Origin: Tianweitania sediminis
GTDB lineage: Bacteria; Pseudomonadota; Alphaproteobacteria; Rhizobiales; Rhizobiaceae
DNA: 64,000 nt
Direction: 5' to 3'
Assembly (NCBI RefSeq): GCF_017813335.1
Contig: NZ_JAGIYY010000002.1
Span: 496,001-560,000, forward strand
The notes under the pieces were generated by a model that searched no databases, was not told where the DNA came from, and was given only the letters and a program-made list of their open reading frames with translations. Below, piece after piece: positions 43,543 to 52,757 of the stretch; the stretch's first letter is position 1, and each line of letters begins with the position of its first letter. A program made the position numbers and the translations under genes.

Positions 43543-43749
43543 ATGGACGGTTCAAAACCTTGGTACTTGTCGCGTACAGTATGGGCATCTCTGGTGACCG
43601 TTGCAGCCGCGGTCGGCGGCCTGATGGGTCGAAGCGTCGGCCTTGCCGAGCAGATGCTTCTGACGGATGCGCTTTTGCAGATCGTTACTGCAGTCAGCGG
43701 CGTGGTTGCCGTCATGGGTCGGTTCGCCGCAACGGCGAAGATCAGTTGA
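43543..43749 (+). CDS. small membrane protein after GTA g15, holin-like
   Basis: The 68-residue protein starts MDGSKPWYLSRTVWASLVTVAAAVGG and has two hydrophobic segments (about 13-28 and 45-60) with short polar ends. AAGGAG lies seven bases before the ATG at 43543. It is 24 nt after g15, so probably the last gene of the cluster. Small two-helix membrane proteins with a similar opening are found at the end of Hyphomicrobiales phage and GTA clusters; a holin-like role in particle release is possible but not shown. No endolysin gene accompanies it. Confidence 0.7.
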   Translation: MDGSKPWYLSRTVWASLVTVAAAVGGLMGRSVGLAEQMLLTDALLQIVTAVSGVVAVMGRFAATAKIS

Positions 43750-43995
43750 TCCGTGTCGCCTCTGCCGCCTCTTGCAAAGGGCGAGCATGAGATCCTGATC
43801 GAATGGGCAACGGAACCGTTCATGACGCGTTCAGCCCGCCAGAACTAGTGTGTCGGCCTGGATGGAGTTTGGAATGCACCGGTCGCGACAGCCCTTTGTT
43901 TTCCCTGTCGTCCGGTGCTTCCTGGTGGCACAATCACCCGTGAAGGGCGCTTCATCGCGCTTGCTCAACCGCAGTTCAAGGCCTTGACGGGGTCC

Positions 43996-44253
43996 ATGAA
44001 AGTAAAACGCGTTCTTTCCGGTTTGTTGCTGGCGACAGCGCTGACAGCGATGCAAGGTTCGTCGCTGTCAAACGCGCAGGCGGCGGATTGCTATGCGCTG
44101 GGCCTTGAACTTGCAGCAAAATATGGCGGCCAGCTTGCACGCGCCATGCCGTTCGTCCAAGACGGCCAGCAGGTGTGCCGCATCGTTATCCTGGTTCCAG
44201 GCCGCGATGGCGCACGGCCCCGCCGCGCCGAATATGTCGTGCCGGCGGAATAG
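43996..44253 (+). CDS. feuN: small periplasmic protein, FeuN-like inhibitor of FeuQ
   Basis: The 85-residue product has a clear signal peptide (MKVKRVLSGLLLATALTAMQ, cleavage after AQA) and a mature part of about 55 residues with two cysteines (ADCYALG and QQVCRIV) that could form a disulfide. It lies 33 nt upstream of the response regulator gene of a FeuP/FeuQ-like pair. In Sinorhizobium meliloti, FeuN is a small periplasmic protein encoded immediately upstream of feuP that inhibits the sensor kinase FeuQ. Position, size and export signal match, but no alignment was done. The ATG at 43996 is chosen because it gives the signal peptide its normal start; the frame is open further upstream. Confidence 0.65.
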   Translation: MKVKRVLSGLLLATALTAMQGSSLSNAQAADCYALGLELAAKYGGQLARAMPFVQDGQQVCRIVILVPGRDGARPRRAEYVVPAE

Positions 44254-44286
44254 ATTGGCCGCCAGTCTGGCACTTCGGGAGGGGAC

Positions 44287-44958
44287 ATGCGCATTCTGGT
44301 GGTGGAAGACGACAAGGACCTGAACCGTCAGATCACCGACGCGCTTGCCGATGCCGGCTATGTCGTGGATCGCGCCTATGACGGCGAGGAGGGGCACTTC
44401 CTCGGCGACACCGAGCCCTATGACGCCGTGGTGCTCGATGTCGGCTTGCCGCAGATGGACGGTATCTCCGTGATGGAGCGCTGGCGGCGGGCCGGCCGCA
44501 AGATGCCTGTGCTAATTCTGACTGCGCGGGATCGCTGGAGCGACAAGGTCCAGGGCATCGACGCGGGCGCAGACGATTATGTGACCAAGCCGTTCCACAT
44601 CGAAGAAGTTCTCGCACGCGTCAGGGCCCTGATCCGCCGTGCCGCCGGACATGCCTCTTCCGAACTGACCTGCGGACCCCTCCGGCTCGACATCAAGGCT
44701 TCCAAGGCCGATGTTGATGGTGTTCCCTTGAAGCTGACCTCGCACGAGTTCCGGCTGCTTGCCTACCTCATGCATCACAGCGGAGAGGTGGTTTCGAGAA
44801 CCGAGCTGGTTGAACACCTTTACGACCAGGATTTCGACCGTGACTCCAACACGATCGAAGTGTTCGTAGGGCGGCTGCGCCGAAAGATGGGCGTCGATCT
44901 GATCGAAACCGTCCGAGGCATGGGTTACCGGATGCGCAATCCCGGCTCAGCTGCCTGA
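44287..44958 (+). CDS. feuP: OmpR/PhoP-family response regulator, FeuP
   Basis: The 223-residue regulator has a receiver domain (MRILVVEDDKDLNRQ) with the phosphorylation site Asp51 in AVVLDVGLP and Lys in VTKPFH, and a winged-helix DNA-binding domain ending VRGMGYRMRNP. The adjacent kinase and the cycHJKL genes downstream reproduce the rhizobial feuP-feuQ-cyc neighbourhood. FeuP activates genes for export of cyclic glucans (ndvA) in S. meliloti and is related to PhoP. GGGAGGGGAC precedes the ATG. The kinase gene begins 6 nt after its stop. Confidence 0.88.
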   Translation: MRILVVEDDKDLNRQITDALADAGYVVDRAYDGEEGHFLGDTEPYDAVVLDVGLPQMDGISVMERWRRAGRKMPVLILTARDRWSDKVQGIDAGADDYVTKPFHIEEVLARVRALIRRAAGHASSELTCGPLRLDIKASKADVDGVPLKLTSHEFRLLAYLMHHSGEVVSRTELVEHLYDQDFDRDSNTIEVFVGRLRRKMGVDLIETVRGMGYRMRNPGSAA

Positions 44959-44964
44959 GCGCCC

Positions 44965-46341
44965 ATGATCCGCTTCCCGCGATCGCTGACGATTCGCGTT
45001 CTTGCGCTGTCGACCTTGTGGGCCGTGTTGTCGCTTGTGGCGATCGCAACGGTGATTTCCGCACTCTATCGCCAATCCAGCGAGCGCAGCTTCGACAGCC
45101 TGTTGTCGGCGCATCTCTTCAACCTGATCGGTGCGGCAAGCGTCAGTCCGGACGGGCGTTTGCAGGGCTCACCGGATCTGGGCGACGTCCGCTACGTGAT
45201 CCCGCGGTCCGGCTGGTACTGGTCGGTCGAGCCTTTGTCCGAGAACCTGGAAGGCCGTTTGCGGTCGCTGTCGTTTATCGGCAATGTCGATTCGCCGACG
45301 CTGGTTCAAGTTCCTTTCGATAATCGTTTTCAACGCAGCTATGCCGCCAACGGACTTAACGGCGAACGCGTAAAGGTGATCGAGAACGAGTTCGTGCTGG
45401 ACGACCAGAACCGCATCGCGCGGTTTCGCGTGATGGGAAACCTGAGCGAACTAGAGGCGGAAATCGCAGAGTTCGAACACAGCGTTTATGCATATCTCTT
45501 CCTGTTCGGTCTCGGGACGGTGGCTTTCAACGCGGCAGCCATTCTGTTTGGCCTGAAGCCACTTGCCCGAGTGCGCGCCGCGCTTTCCGCGGTGCGCGAA
45601 GGAACGGCGCATCGGCTGGACGGCGTTTTCCCACCGGAAGTCGAGCCGCTGGTGAATGAAACCAATGCGCTGATCGAGAACAATCGCCGAATCGTCGAGC
45701 GATCCCGCACGCAGGTCGGCAATCTCGCGCACTCGCTGAAAACGCCGCTCGCGATCATCATGAATGAAGGGCGCGCGATGAACACGGAACAGGGGCGACT
45801 GCTGGATGACCAGGCGAAGGCCATGCGCCAGCAGATCGAGAACTATCTGCAACGCGCCCGCATTGCGGCTCAGCGCGACAGCGTCGTGTTTCGTACCAGC
45901 GTCCGGCAGCCCATTGAGCGGCTTGCTCGGGTGATGGAAAAGCTCAACCCGGAAAAGCGGATCGACCTTGTGTTTGGGTCGGACGCCGACATCATCTTTG
46001 CGGGCGAGGAAGGCGACCTGGAAGAGATCACCGGCAACCTGTTCGAGAATGCGATGAAATGGAGCAGGGAACGGACTCGGATTTCAACGGACGTCGCGCA
46101 AAGCGCGGCGGGCGCCGACCGCTTCTTGTTGACGATCGAGGACGATGGACCCGGCATTGCGGCAGACCAGCGTCACGAAGCGCTCAAACGCGGCAAGCGT
46201 CTCGACGAAACGAAACCTGGGTCGGGACTGGGCCTTTCGATCGTATCCGACCTTGTTTCGGAATATGGCGGCGCTCTGCGGCTGGACCGCTCTGAACTTG
46301 GTGGCCTGAAGGTGATTGTAGAACTGCCGCGCGCCACCTAG
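44965..46341 (+). CDS. feuQ: sensor histidine kinase, FeuQ
   Basis: The 458-residue kinase has a first membrane helix at about residues 10-35, a periplasmic sensor region (about 36-165), a second helix near 172-195, a HAMP-like linker, His256 in NLAHSLKTPLAI and an HATPase domain with NLFENAMKWS, DDGPGI and GSGLGLSIV. The HSLKTPL H-box is the PhoQ-type form. It would phosphorylate FeuP; in S. meliloti its activity is held down by FeuN in the periplasm, which fits the size of the sensor region. It is 6 nt downstream of feuP. Confidence 0.88.
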   Translation: MIRFPRSLTIRVLALSTLWAVLSLVAIATVISALYRQSSERSFDSLLSAHLFNLIGAASVSPDGRLQGSPDLGDVRYVIPRSGWYWSVEPLSENLEGRLRSLSFIGNVDSPTLVQVPFDNRFQRSYAANGLNGERVKVIENEFVLDDQNRIARFRVMGNLSELEAEIAEFEHSVYAYLFLFGLGTVAFNAAAILFGLKPLARVRAALSAVREGTAHRLDGVFPPEVEPLVNETNALIENNRRIVERSRTQVGNLAHSLKTPLAIIMNEGRAMNTEQGRLLDDQAKAMRQQIENYLQRARIAAQRDSVVFRTSVRQPIERLARVMEKLNPEKRIDLVFGSDADIIFAGEEGDLEEITGNLFENAMKWSRERTRISTDVAQSAAGADRFLLTIEDDGPGIAADQRHEALKRGKRLDETKPGSGLGLSIVSDLVSEYGGALRLDRSELGGLKVIVELPRAT

Positions 46342-46395
46342 CTATGCTAAGATGTACTTGACTTCGCGTAACCCCACATCTGCGGCAGATGCTTC

Positions 46396-46827
46396 ATGAA
46401 AACGACAGTCAGTCTTGCCCTTCTCTTGATTGCCTTGGCGGGATGTTCGGCCAGCGGCTTTGGTTCCACGGCGAGCAGCTTTGTTCAACCGGAAGCCGAA
46501 GAGCGGCCGGTCGGCGCAGCGCTGCTTGAGGCTATGGCAGGTGGTCTCGTCGGCGGCACGATAGGCCGTGAGCTGGAAACACGCGATCGTCGAAGCGCAC
46601 TGGAAGCAGAATACCGGGCGCTCGAATACACACCAAGCGGCCAGCCGGTGACCTGGCGCAACCAGCGCGCCAATACCTATGGGGAAGTTGTGGCCGCACA
46701 GCCTTATCGCGTCGGCTCCCAGGATTGCCGCCAATACTATCATACGGTGTTTGTGAAGGGGAATCCGCACAGCGCCCGCGGAACGGCCTGCCGGAACGCG
46801 AACGGAAGCTGGACGCCTCTCACCTGA
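46396..46827 (+). CDS. outer-membrane lipoprotein, 17-kDa surface antigen-like
   Basis: The 143-residue product has a lipoprotein signal with lipobox LAGC (Cys17). A glycine-zipper segment, LLEAMAGGLVGGTIGREL, is followed by a C-terminal beta domain with RVGSQDCRQYYHTVFVKG and ARGTACRNANGSW, whose two cysteines probably pair. This arrangement is that of the Rickettsia 17-kDa surface antigen/RT0821 family of outer membrane lipoproteins. It follows feuQ after 54 nt and could be in the same transcript. Its function is unknown; envelope stability is a guess. Confidence 0.82.
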   Translation: MKTTVSLALLLIALAGCSASGFGSTASSFVQPEAEERPVGAALLEAMAGGLVGGTIGRELETRDRRSALEAEYRALEYTPSGQPVTWRNQRANTYGEVVAAQPYRVGSQDCRQYYHTVFVKGNPHSARGTACRNANGSWTPLT

Positions 46828-46916
46828 TCGTCTTGGCCTCCCTGGGGCGGGAGGTTGTCGCGGAGGCAGCACCATGTCGCATTGGCGGTGGCGATCCGCC
46901 CGGCTAGAAGGACGCC

Positions 46917-48032
46917 ATGCTGTTCTGGATCGTTGCCACGCTGTTAACGTTGATGGCCTGCTTGAGTGTCCTCGTGCCATTTCTGCGGCGGCCAGCCGCT
47001 GTTGGCGTAATGACCTCACCAGACCTCGCGATCTACAAGGATCAGCTTGCCGAGGTTGAACGGGATCTTTCACGAGGTTTGATCGGGCGCGGGGAAGCGG
47101 AACAAGCCCGCAGCGAAATCGGTCGGCGTATCCTCCGCGCCAGCGAAAGAGCGGGCGGTGCGACGGTGCAGAGGCCGCTGTGGGGTCGGGCCGTGACGGC
47201 GGCGGCAGTTTTGTCCATTCCGCTGGTCAGCTGGAGCGTTTACGCGGCCACTGGCTCACCGGGCGAACCAGCGCAACCCCTCCAAGCACGCTTGCAGGAG
47301 AGTCCTGGCAATCTGCCTGTAGAGGACTTGATTGCGCGGGCGGAAGCACACCTTCGCACGGACCCCTCGGATAGCCGTGGCTGGGAAGTGCTTGCCCCAA
47401 TTTACCTGCGGGTTGGCCGCACGGATGACGCGGTTCGCGCTTATCGAGAAGCAATCGATCGTCTTGGCTCGAGCGGAATAAGGCAGTCTGGATTGGGCGA
47501 GGCGCTGATCGCGCAGGCAGGCGGCACGGTCACTGCGGAGGCGCGCGAGGCCTTCGAGCAAGGCTTGCAGGCAGCGCCGGGCGATGGGAAGGCGCTCTTC
47601 TTCCTTGCCCTTGCCGCGGCGCAAGAGGGTGACGTCGCCGGCGCGCAAGCACAATGGCAGGCCTTGAAAGCGGATCAACCGGCAGGATCGCCCTGGAGCG
47701 AGGCCGCAAACCAGGCGCTTGCGCGCATCGCGCAACCGGGTCGTGGGCCGGGCGCGCAGGACGTGCAAGATGCGGCTGCCTTGAGCTCTGCAGAGCGCTC
47801 AACGATGATCGAGGGGATGGTCGCCACGCTTGACGCGAAGCTGAGAGACAATCCGCGCGATCCTGAAGGTTGGCAGAAACTCGTACGCTCCTATGCGGTT
47901 CTCGGGCGCCAAGACGAGGCGCGGGAGGCGCTGCGTCGCGGGATGTCCGCCTTAGGCGAAACGACCCGGGATGCAGCGGCGCTGCAGGACTTTGCCCGTT
48001 CCATCAATGTCCTCGCGAGTGTTCAGCCATGA
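46917..48032 (+). CDS. ccmI: cytochrome c maturation protein CcmI (CycH)
   Basis: The 371-residue protein has an N-terminal pair of membrane helices around a cytoplasmic loop ([21 protein letters not shown], the CcmI signature) and a periplasmic C-terminal part with TPR-like repeats ([38 protein letters not shown]). CcmI is the apocytochrome c chaperone that hands the CXXCH region to the haem lyase. It starts the cycHJKL operon, which serves the cytochromes encoded at 6.6-8.0 kb among others. It overlaps ccmE by 4 nt. Confidence 0.92.
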   Translation: MLFWIVATLLTLMACLSVLVPFLRRPAAVGVMTSPDLAIYKDQLAEVERDLSRGLIGRGEAEQARSEIGRRILRASERAGGATVQRPLWGRAVTAAAVLSIPLVSWSVYAATGSPGEPAQPLQARLQESPGNLPVEDLIARAEAHLRTDPSDSRGWEVLAPIYLRVGRTDDAVRAYREAIDRLGSSGIRQSGLGEALIAQAGGTVTAEAREAFEQGLQAAPGDGKALFFLALAAAQEGDVAGAQAQWQALKADQPAGSPWSEAANQALARIAQPGRGPGAQDVQDAAALSSAERSTMIEGMVATLDAKLRDNPRDPEGWQKLVRSYAVLGRQDEAREALRRGMSALGETTRDAAALQDFARSINVLASVQP

Positions 48033-48463
48033 CCCGCAAGCAAAAGCGCCTCGGCGTCATCGCGGGGGGATTGGCTTTCCTTGGTCTGGCGATGGGCCTG
48101 ACATTCTATGCCCTGGGCCAGCGCACGTCGTACTTTTATATGCCGACCGATCTGGCGACGCAGGCTGTGCCGCCTGGACAGCGCATCCGGTTGGGCGGTC
48201 TTGTCGAGAAGGGCACGGTGGTGCGCGGGCAGGGCACCGAAGTCTCCTTCGCCGTGACGGATGAAACACGGTCCGTGCCCGTGGTTTTTGCTGGAATCCT
48301 GCCCGATCTCTTTCGCGAAGAACAAGGCGTGGTGACGGAAGGCAGTTTCCGGTCGGACGGGATTTTCATGGCCGACAGCGTTCTGGCGAAGCATGACGAA
48401 ACCTACATGCCGAAGGAAGTCGCGGATGGCCTCAAGGCCCAGGGTCTTTGGCAGGAAAACTGA
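48029..48463 (+). CDS. ccmE: haem chaperone CcmE (CycJ)
   Basis: The 144-residue protein has an N-terminal membrane anchor and a periplasmic OB-fold domain with the haem-binding His122 in [10 protein letters not shown]. CcmE binds haem covalently through this His and passes it to CcmF/H. The ATG at 48029 overlaps the ccmI stop (ATGA), which excludes longer upstream starts. [10 protein letters not shown] and [16 protein letters not shown] are further family blocks. Confidence 0.95.
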   Translation: MTRKQKRLGVIAGGLAFLGLAMGLTFYALGQRTSYFYMPTDLATQAVPPGQRIRLGGLVEKGTVVRGQGTEVSFAVTDETRSVPVVFAGILPDLFREEQGVVTEGSFRSDGIFMADSVLAKHDETYMPKEVADGLKAQGLWQEN

Positions 48464-48482
48464 TGGCTGAGGCGCGTGGCTC

Positions 48483-50462
48483 ATGATTGAAGCGGGCCAT
48501 TTCGCGCTGGTGCTGGCCTTGGCTCTGGCGCTGGTGCAATCCACAGTTCCAATCGTGGGGAGCCGCATCAACGATGCGCGCATGATGGCTGTGGCCGCAC
48601 CGGTCGCACTTGTCAGCTTCGCCTTGATTGCGCTGGCGTTCCTGGCGTTGACCTGGGCTTACGTGACTTCTGATTTTTCCGTCGTCAATGTCTGGGAAAA
48701 CTCGCATTCCCAGAAGCCCATGTTGTTCAAGATCACCGGGACCTGGGGAAATCACGAAGGGTCCATGCTGCTGTGGGTCCTGATCCTCGCCTTGTTTTCT
48801 GCTCTGGTAGCTGTCTTTGGACGCAACCTTCCGGATCAGCTGAAGGCAACCGTGCTCGCCGTCCAGGGGTGGATCGCGGCAGCCTTCTTGTTGTTTATCC
48901 TGGTGACATCCAATCCTTTCGCGCGGCTTGTGCCGGCCCCGTTCGAGGGGCAGGACCTCAACCCGATCCTGCAGGACGTCGGTCTCGCGGTTCATCCGCC
49001 GCTGCTTTATCTCGGCTATGTCGGCTTTTCCGTCAGCTTTTCTTTCGCGGTTGCTGCTTTGATCGAGAAGCGGATCGATGCTGCCTGGGCGCGGTGGGTA
49101 CGGCCTTGGACGCTGGCTGCCTGGATCTTCCTCACCGGTGGAATCGCGATGGGTTCCTATTGGGCCTATTACGAACTCGGCTGGGGTGGCTTCTGGTTCT
49201 GGGATCCGGTGGAAAATGCTTCTTTCATGCCATGGCTGTCCGGGACTGCTCTGCTGCACTCGGCGCTCGTGATGGAAAAGCGCTCGGCCCTGAAGATCTG
49301 GACGGTGCTTCTTGCAATTCTGACGTTTTCCTTGTCCTTGCTTGGAACCTTCTTGGTGCGTTCGGGCGTGCTGACCTCGGTACATGCCTTCGCGACTGAC
49401 CCGACCCGTGGCGTCTTCATCCTCGGCATCTTGACGTTGCTTGTTGGCGGAGCGCTTGCGCTGTTTGCCTGGCGGGCACACGCTCTGACGGCCGGCGGCA
49501 TCTTTCAACCCATCTCGCGTGAAGGTTCGCTCGTTCTCAACAACCTGTTCCTGACGACGGCGACCGCGACCGTGCTGATCGGCACGCTTTACCCGCTGCT
49601 GATGGAAGCGCTCACCGGCGACAAGATTTCCGTTGGCGCGCCCTTTTTCAATCTCACTTTCGGTTCGCTGATGGTGCCCTTGCTGATCGCGGTTCCGTTC
49701 GGTCCGCTGCTCGCCTGGAAGCGGGGCGACCTTTACGCCGCCGCGCAACGGCTTGCTTGGGCGCTGGGCGGCGCGATCCTCGTGGCGTTGCTGATCATGT
49801 TGTTCGTTGATCGGACGATGCTGTTTGCCGCCTTGAGCATCGGCCTAGCCGCATGGCTGATGCTGGGTGCTGCCACGGATCTCGTGCTGCGTTCGGGGGT
49901 GGGGTCGCAGCCGTGGAGCGTGGTCCGTCGTCGCTTGTGGGGTCTTCCACGCTCCGCCAAGGGCACGGCGCTGGCGCATTTCGGACTGGGCGTCACCGTG
50001 GTGGGCATTGTTGCGACCGTTGCATTCCAGACGGAACGGATCGTCATAATGAAGCCGGGTGACACGATCGATTTCGCTGGAAGGCAACTGCGTTTCGAGC
50101 GTGTGGAGCCGTTTGCCGGACCCAACTACACCGAAGATCAGGCTCGTTTCACCCTGATCTCTGGCAATCGAGACGTCGGAACGCTTGTCGCTGCCAAACG
50201 GCTCTACACGGCACGCCAGATGCCGACAACCGAGGCAGGGATCCTGACGCGCGGCTTCAGCCAGGCCTATGTCGCGCTTGGCGACCCTTCAGGCGATGGC
50301 AGTTGGGTGGTGCGGGCTTGGTGGAAGCCGATGGTGACGCTGATCTGGCTCGGTCCGTGCCTGATGATGGCCGGCGGTCTGTTGTCGATCTCGGACCGGC
50401 GGCTGCGCGTCGGCGCCCCGGCCCGGCGCAGGTCGCAGCCCGTTCCGGCGGCAGCCGAATGA
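48483..50462 (+). CDS. ccmF: cytochrome c haem lyase subunit CcmF (CycK)
   Basis: The 659-residue integral membrane protein has about 15 helices and the WWD domain [19 protein letters not shown], with the conserved [16 protein letters not shown] and the haem-ligand histidines in periplasmic loops. CcmF attaches haem to apocytochromes together with CcmI and CcmH. The ATG at 48483 has a weak site before it and the stop overlaps ccmH by four bases. The C-terminal end ([11 protein letters not shown]) is variable. Confidence 0.95.
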   Translation: MIEAGHFALVLALALALVQSTVPIVGSRINDARMMAVAAPVALVSFALIALAFLALTWAYVTSDFSVVNVWENSHSQKPMLFKITGTWGNHEGSMLLWVLILALFSALVAVFGRNLPDQLKATVLAVQGWIAAAFLLFILVTSNPFARLVPAPFEGQDLNPILQDVGLAVHPPLLYLGYVGFSVSFSFAVAALIEKRIDAAWARWVRPWTLAAWIFLTGGIAMGSYWAYYELGWGGFWFWDPVENASFMPWLSGTALLHSALVMEKRSALKIWTVLLAILTFSLSLLGTFLVRSGVLTSVHAFATDPTRGVFILGILTLLVGGALALFAWRAHALTAGGIFQPISREGSLVLNNLFLTTATATVLIGTLYPLLMEALTGDKISVGAPFFNLTFGSLMVPLLIAVPFGPLLAWKRGDLYAAAQRLAWALGGAILVALLIMLFVDRTMLFAALSIGLAAWLMLGAATDLVLRSGVGSQPWSVVRRRLWGLPRSAKGTALAHFGLGVTVVGIVATVAFQTERIVIMKPGDTIDFAGRQLRFERVEPFAGPNYTEDQARFTLISGNRDVGTLVAAKRLYTARQMPTTEAGILTRGFSQAYVALGDPSGDGSWVVRAWWKPMVTLIWLGPCLMMAGGLLSISDRRLRVGAPARRRSQPVPAAAE

Positions 50463-50917
50463 CGGTCGCTAAGCTGATCTTCGCGGTGCTGGTTCTGGCA
50501 AGCCTCTGCTTGCCCGCGCATGCCGTCCGGCCGGACGAGATCCTGGCGGATCCGCAGCTGGAAGCAAGGGCGCGCGAGATCTCGTCCGAGCTGCGCTGTT
50601 ACGTTTGCCAGAACCAGTCGATCGACGATTCCGATGCAGACCTCGCTCGTGATCTGCGTATCCTAGTCCGGGAGCGGATCCTCGCAGGCGACACCGATGA
50701 GGCGGTGACTGATTACATCGTGCAGCGTTACGGCGAGTTCGTTTTGCTGAAACCCCGCTTTGGCTACCACACGGCCTTGCTTTGGGGGGCGCCCCTGTTG
50801 ATCCTAGTCGCTGGCAGCATTGGTCTCTTCATGATGCGCCGCCGCGAGGCTGCAACAACCGCGCTCCTCAGTGAAGAGGAAGAACGAAAGCTTCAGGCGA
50901 TCCTTCGTGACAGCTGA
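50459..50917 (+). CDS. ccmH: cytochrome c maturation protein CcmH (CycL)
   Basis: The 152-residue protein has a signal peptide, the redox motif LRCYVCQNQ with Cys47 and Cys50, and a C-terminal membrane helix ([20 protein letters not shown]). It keeps the haem-binding cysteines of apocytochromes reduced. The ATG at 50459 overlaps the ccmF stop. It closes the cycHJKL operon; degP follows after 127 nt with its own presumed promoter. Confidence 0.95.
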   Translation: MTVAKLIFAVLVLASLCLPAHAVRPDEILADPQLEARAREISSELRCYVCQNQSIDDSDADLARDLRILVRERILAGDTDEAVTDYIVQRYGEFVLLKPRFGYHTALLWGAPLLILVAGSIGLFMMRRREAATTALLSEEEERKLQAILRDS

Positions 50918-51044
50918 GGGCCCCGTTCCGGCTAGATTAACAAGATTTCATCTCCCGGACAGGTCGATGTAACCCAAAGCTCCCTATCTGTATCTTCAAC
51001 GGAACGCCACGAGCGCTCCCGATCTCAGGATACACGAGGAACAG

Positions 51045-52577
51045 ATGAGCAAATCCAACATGACTACGCGCGCACGCCTTTTCGCGGCCGCAGCATCGAT
51101 CGGCATCATTGCCGGCGCCGGCGCTGGTGCAATCACCGCTGGAACCGCGCCTGTCTTTGCTGAGCCTGTTCGCGTCGAATCGACGACGGCGACGCCTGGT
51201 TTCGGGGATGTCGTGGAGCGCGTGACGCCTGCCGTGGTGAGCGTTCTCGTGAAGGGCGGCTCCGAGCGCGCATCCGCCGGCCCCGCTGGTCCCTCACAGA
51301 TCCCTGGTTTCGAAGACCTGCCGGATGATCACCCGCTGAAGCGCTTCTTCCGCGAATTCGGTGCACCGGATCGCCCTGAAGGCCGTCGCTCCGAGCGCCG
51401 TGCCGAGCGTGGTCCTCTGCGCCCTGCCGCACAAGGTTCGGGCTTCTTCATCTCCGAAGACGGCTTTCTCGTTACCAACAACCACGTAGTGGAAGGCGGA
51501 GAAGGCTTCAGCGTTCGCATGGACGATGGAACCGAGCTCGACGCCAAGCTGATCGGAACCGATCCGCGCACCGATCTGGCCGTTCTGAAGGTGGACGACA
51601 GCACCCGCAAGTTCACCTATGTCGACTTCGCCGATGACATGAAGGTTCGTGTCGGCGACTGGGTGGTCGCCGTGGGCAACCCCTTCGGCCTCGGCGGCAC
51701 GGTCACCGCAGGCATCGTGTCGGCCCGTGGCCGCGATATCGGTGCAGGTCCCTATGACGACTTCCTGCAGATCGACGCGGCGGTTAACCGCGGCAACTCC
51801 GGTGGCCCAGCCTTCAACATCAACGGCGAGGTCGTAGGCGTGAACACGGCGATCTTCTCGCCTTCTGGCGGCAATGTCGGTATCGCGTTCGCCATTCCGG
51901 CTTCAACGGCAAAGGACGTCGTTTCGACGCTGATGACGGGCAAGTCAGTCCAGCGTGGCTGGCTTGGCGTCCAGATCCAGCCGGTTTCGCCGGAGATTGC
52001 CGAATCGCTCGGCCTCGAGGATGCACGGGGCGCGATCGTCGCTTCGGCGCAAAGCGACAGCCCGGCAGCTGAAGCCGGCATCGAGGAAGGCGACGTGATC
52101 ACGGCGGTTGATGGCCAGTCTGTGTCGTCCCCGCGGGAACTGGCGCGCGTGATCGGCTCTGATCGGCCAGGCACCGCGGTGGAGATCGACTTGTGGCGTA
52201 ATGGCAAGGCTGAGCAGATCACCGTGAAGCTTGGCGAGTTGCCCGAAGAAACTGTCGCGGCAACGTCGCCCGATGGTAGCGACGAGGAGCAGCAGAGCGA
52301 AGGTCGCGCCCTTAGCGACTTTGGCTTGACGGTGTCGCCTTCTGAAGACGGACAAGGCGTCCTCGTCACGGAAGTCGACCCGGATGGCGATGCGGCGGCG
52401 CGTGGCATTCAGGCAGGCGATGTGATCACCTCTGTCCACAACACGGAAGTGAACAGCGCGAGCGACGTTCAGGAAGCCGTGCGTGCAGCAGAAAAGGCAG
52501 GCCGCAAGCAGGTTCTGGTGCAGATCACCCGCGACGATGCCAACCGGTTCATCGCGCTGCCGACCAGCAAGGGTTGA
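51045..52577 (+). CDS. degP: periplasmic serine protease DegP/HtrA (Do family)
   Basis: The 510-residue protein has a signal peptide (LFAAAASIGIIAGAGAGAI to VFA), a trypsin-like domain with the triad His147 (NNHVVEG), Asp177 (RTDLAVLKV) and Ser252 (GNSGGPAFN), and two PDZ domains (about 305-395 and 425-505). DegP degrades or refolds misfolded periplasmic proteins. An acidic linker (SPDGSDEEQQSEGRA) lies between the PDZ domains. The order cycHJKL-degP-regulator-kinase-glnE is conserved in rhizobia. A clear terminator follows. Confidence 0.94.
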   Translation: MSKSNMTTRARLFAAAASIGIIAGAGAGAITAGTAPVFAEPVRVESTTATPGFGDVVERVTPAVVSVLVKGGSERASAGPAGPSQIPGFEDLPDDHPLKRFFREFGAPDRPEGRRSERRAERGPLRPAAQGSGFFISEDGFLVTNNHVVEGGEGFSVRMDDGTELDAKLIGTDPRTDLAVLKVDDSTRKFTYVDFADDMKVRVGDWVVAVGNPFGLGGTVTAGIVSARGRDIGAGPYDDFLQIDAAVNRGNSGGPAFNINGEVVGVNTAIFSPSGGNVGIAFAIPASTAKDVVSTLMTGKSVQRGWLGVQIQPVSPEIAESLGLEDARGAIVASAQSDSPAAEAGIEEGDVITAVDGQSVSSPRELARVIGSDRPGTAVEIDLWRNGKAEQITVKLGELPEETVAATSPDGSDEEQQSEGRALSDFGLTVSPSEDGQGVLVTEVDPDGDAAARGIQAGDVITSVHNTEVNSASDVQEAVRAAEKAGRKQVLVQITRDDANRFIALPTSKG

Positions 52578-52648
52578 TCTCGGTCAGCCGACCTTTTCAG
52601 GTGCTTGAACATGATGCCGCTCTTGTATTGAGTTGAGCGGCGAACAGG

Positions 52649-52690
52649 GCGGCAGCGGATCTTTCGTTAGGTCCGCTGCCGCTCCTTTTT
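52649..52690 (+). terminator. intrinsic terminator after degP
   Basis: GCGGCAGCGGA (52649-52659) and TCCGCTGCCGC (52672-52682) make an 11-bp perfect stem with a 12-nt loop, followed by TCCTTTTT to 52690. It separates degP from the response regulator gene. Confidence 0.88.
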
Positions 52691-52757
52691 CTGAGGTGAC
52701 CTTTTGCAGGAAGCGTCCTCTTTGCCGCGAGCCGACCTGACATCATATACAGGTGGC

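Noticed and set aside
29393-43749. Classical prophage
   Set aside because: No integrase, repressor, replication or attachment repeats; gene order and sizes are those of RcGTA-type gene transfer agents.
48432-49748. 438-codon - strand frame inside ccmF
   Set aside because: Complement of membrane-helix codons produces this Arg/Gln/Glu-rich frame; ccmF on the + strand is intact.
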